Below the pieces are notes generated by a model that was not told the DNA's origin, ran no database searches, and saw only the letters and a list, made by a program, of their open reading frames with translations. Source: Scatophagus argus (taxonomy: Eukaryota; Chordata; Actinopteri; Scatophagidae). From it: DNA of 64,000 nt. Below are positions 63,474-64,000 of this stretch, one piece after another. The stretch lies in contig NC_058498.1 of assembly GCF_020382885.2 (NCBI RefSeq), positions 20,055,001 through 20,119,000 on the forward strand, given 5' to 3'. The position numbers and the translations under genes are program-made. Numbering within the stretch: the first letter of the stretch is position 1; every line of letters begins with the position of its first letter.

Positions 63474-64000
63474 GTTTTGCTGATGCGCAGCAGCTGACAG
63501 GAGGAACAGCAGGGACGCGGCGACGCTGCTGAAGGGCGAACCGGGACGCAACTGGCCTACGGAAACCGGCAGGACGAGGCGTTGTATCCGGCAGCCGGCT
63601 ATAAGATTCACCGAATTCGGCTTTTAAATGAAGCAACTGTATGCGTTTGAAGATATATTTTAACCACCGCTTCTAAGTGAGGTCTCTTAACAGGAAAATG
63701 TCTGTGAATAGGCTGTAGGCTATGGACAGAGACAGAGAGGAGGGGGTCTGGCCTATACAAATAGTCGGCTTGTTCTAGTTGTAATCTCTCTTTCACTCGG
63801 TGATATTGTCATCTATCTAAAGACCGAGCTATTTCGGCCTCGGTGTAGAGTAGCCTAGCTTGTGCGGTCCATTCCCGTCCGACCGTGCTACCCCCTCCTC
63901 TGGTTACCGGCTGTGCTGCTGCGGCAGAGGATTAAAGATCCTCGACTGAAACTACGTCATGACCGCATCACGCCTCGCTGCGCCCGCCTCTAGCCTCCAG
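63474..64000 (-). promoter_or_regulatory. cpeb2: cpeb2 5' UTR and promoter-proximal region
   Basis: The sequence upstream of the chosen ATG is GC-richer than the rest of the window, with several CpG dinucleotides towards 64000. In-frame non-ATG sequence continues to a stop codon at 63624-63626. The transcription start cannot be placed, and the region runs off the window. Confidence 0.5.

Noticed and set aside
63474-63611. A 46-residue N-terminal extension of Cpeb2 with a hydrophobic stretch like a signal peptide
   Set aside because: The extension begins only at a GTG codon and has no ATG. CPEB2 is cytoplasmic, so the first ATG (63473) was preferred.

Overview
The window is vertebrate nuclear DNA, most likely from a ray-finned (teleost) fish. 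Five multi-exon genes with GT-AG (and three GC-AG) introns are present. Their products closely resemble human NEK1, FBXL5, CC2D2A, C1QTNF7 and CPEB2 but are not mammalian. Introns are short, and the repeats are of fish type (a Tc1-like relic, a small hAT-like element, a SINE-like tail). There are no bacterial features. All identifications are from recognition of the translated exons; no database search was run.

Layout, left to right. 1-1530: no gene seen, probably intergenic. 1531-16150: nek1 on the minus strand, 34 coding exons, with a noncoding first exon near 16092-16150. 16151-17461: the head-to-head gap to fbxl5, which probably holds both promoters. 17462-24900: fbxl5 on the plus strand, 11 coding exons. 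25485-40888: cc2d2a on the minus strand, about 39 coding exons, convergent with fbxl5; its introns hold a Tc1-like relic and a perfect 169-bp inverted repeat. 41277-43332: the two coding exons of c1qtnf7, minus strand. 43333-46977: c1qtnf7 upstream or intergenic sequence with a small hAT-like element. 46978-63473: cpeb2, minus strand, with a 3' UTR of about 3.4 kb, 11 coding exons including a 24-nt microexon, and 5' UTR/promoter sequence to the window end.

I rebuilt exons by requiring splice sites and reading phase to agree. Coding totals are 4227 nt (nek1, 1408 aa), 2097 nt (fbxl5, 698 aa), 5073 nt (cc2d2a, 1690 aa, start uncertain), 864 nt (c1qtnf7, 287 aa) and 2283 nt (cpeb2, 760 aa). All are exact multiples of three.

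These genes do not form an operon or a pathway. nek1 and cc2d2a both serve primary cilia, fbxl5 is the iron-sensing ubiquitin-ligase adaptor, c1qtnf7 encodes a secreted C1q/TNF protein, and cpeb2 encodes a translational regulator. The order cpeb2-c1qtnf7-cc2d2a-fbxl5 and its orientations match human 4p15.3, whereas NEK1 lies at 4q33 in humans. I found no previously unknown multi-gene system. The points worth checking are at the level of splicing, upstream ORFs and repeats.
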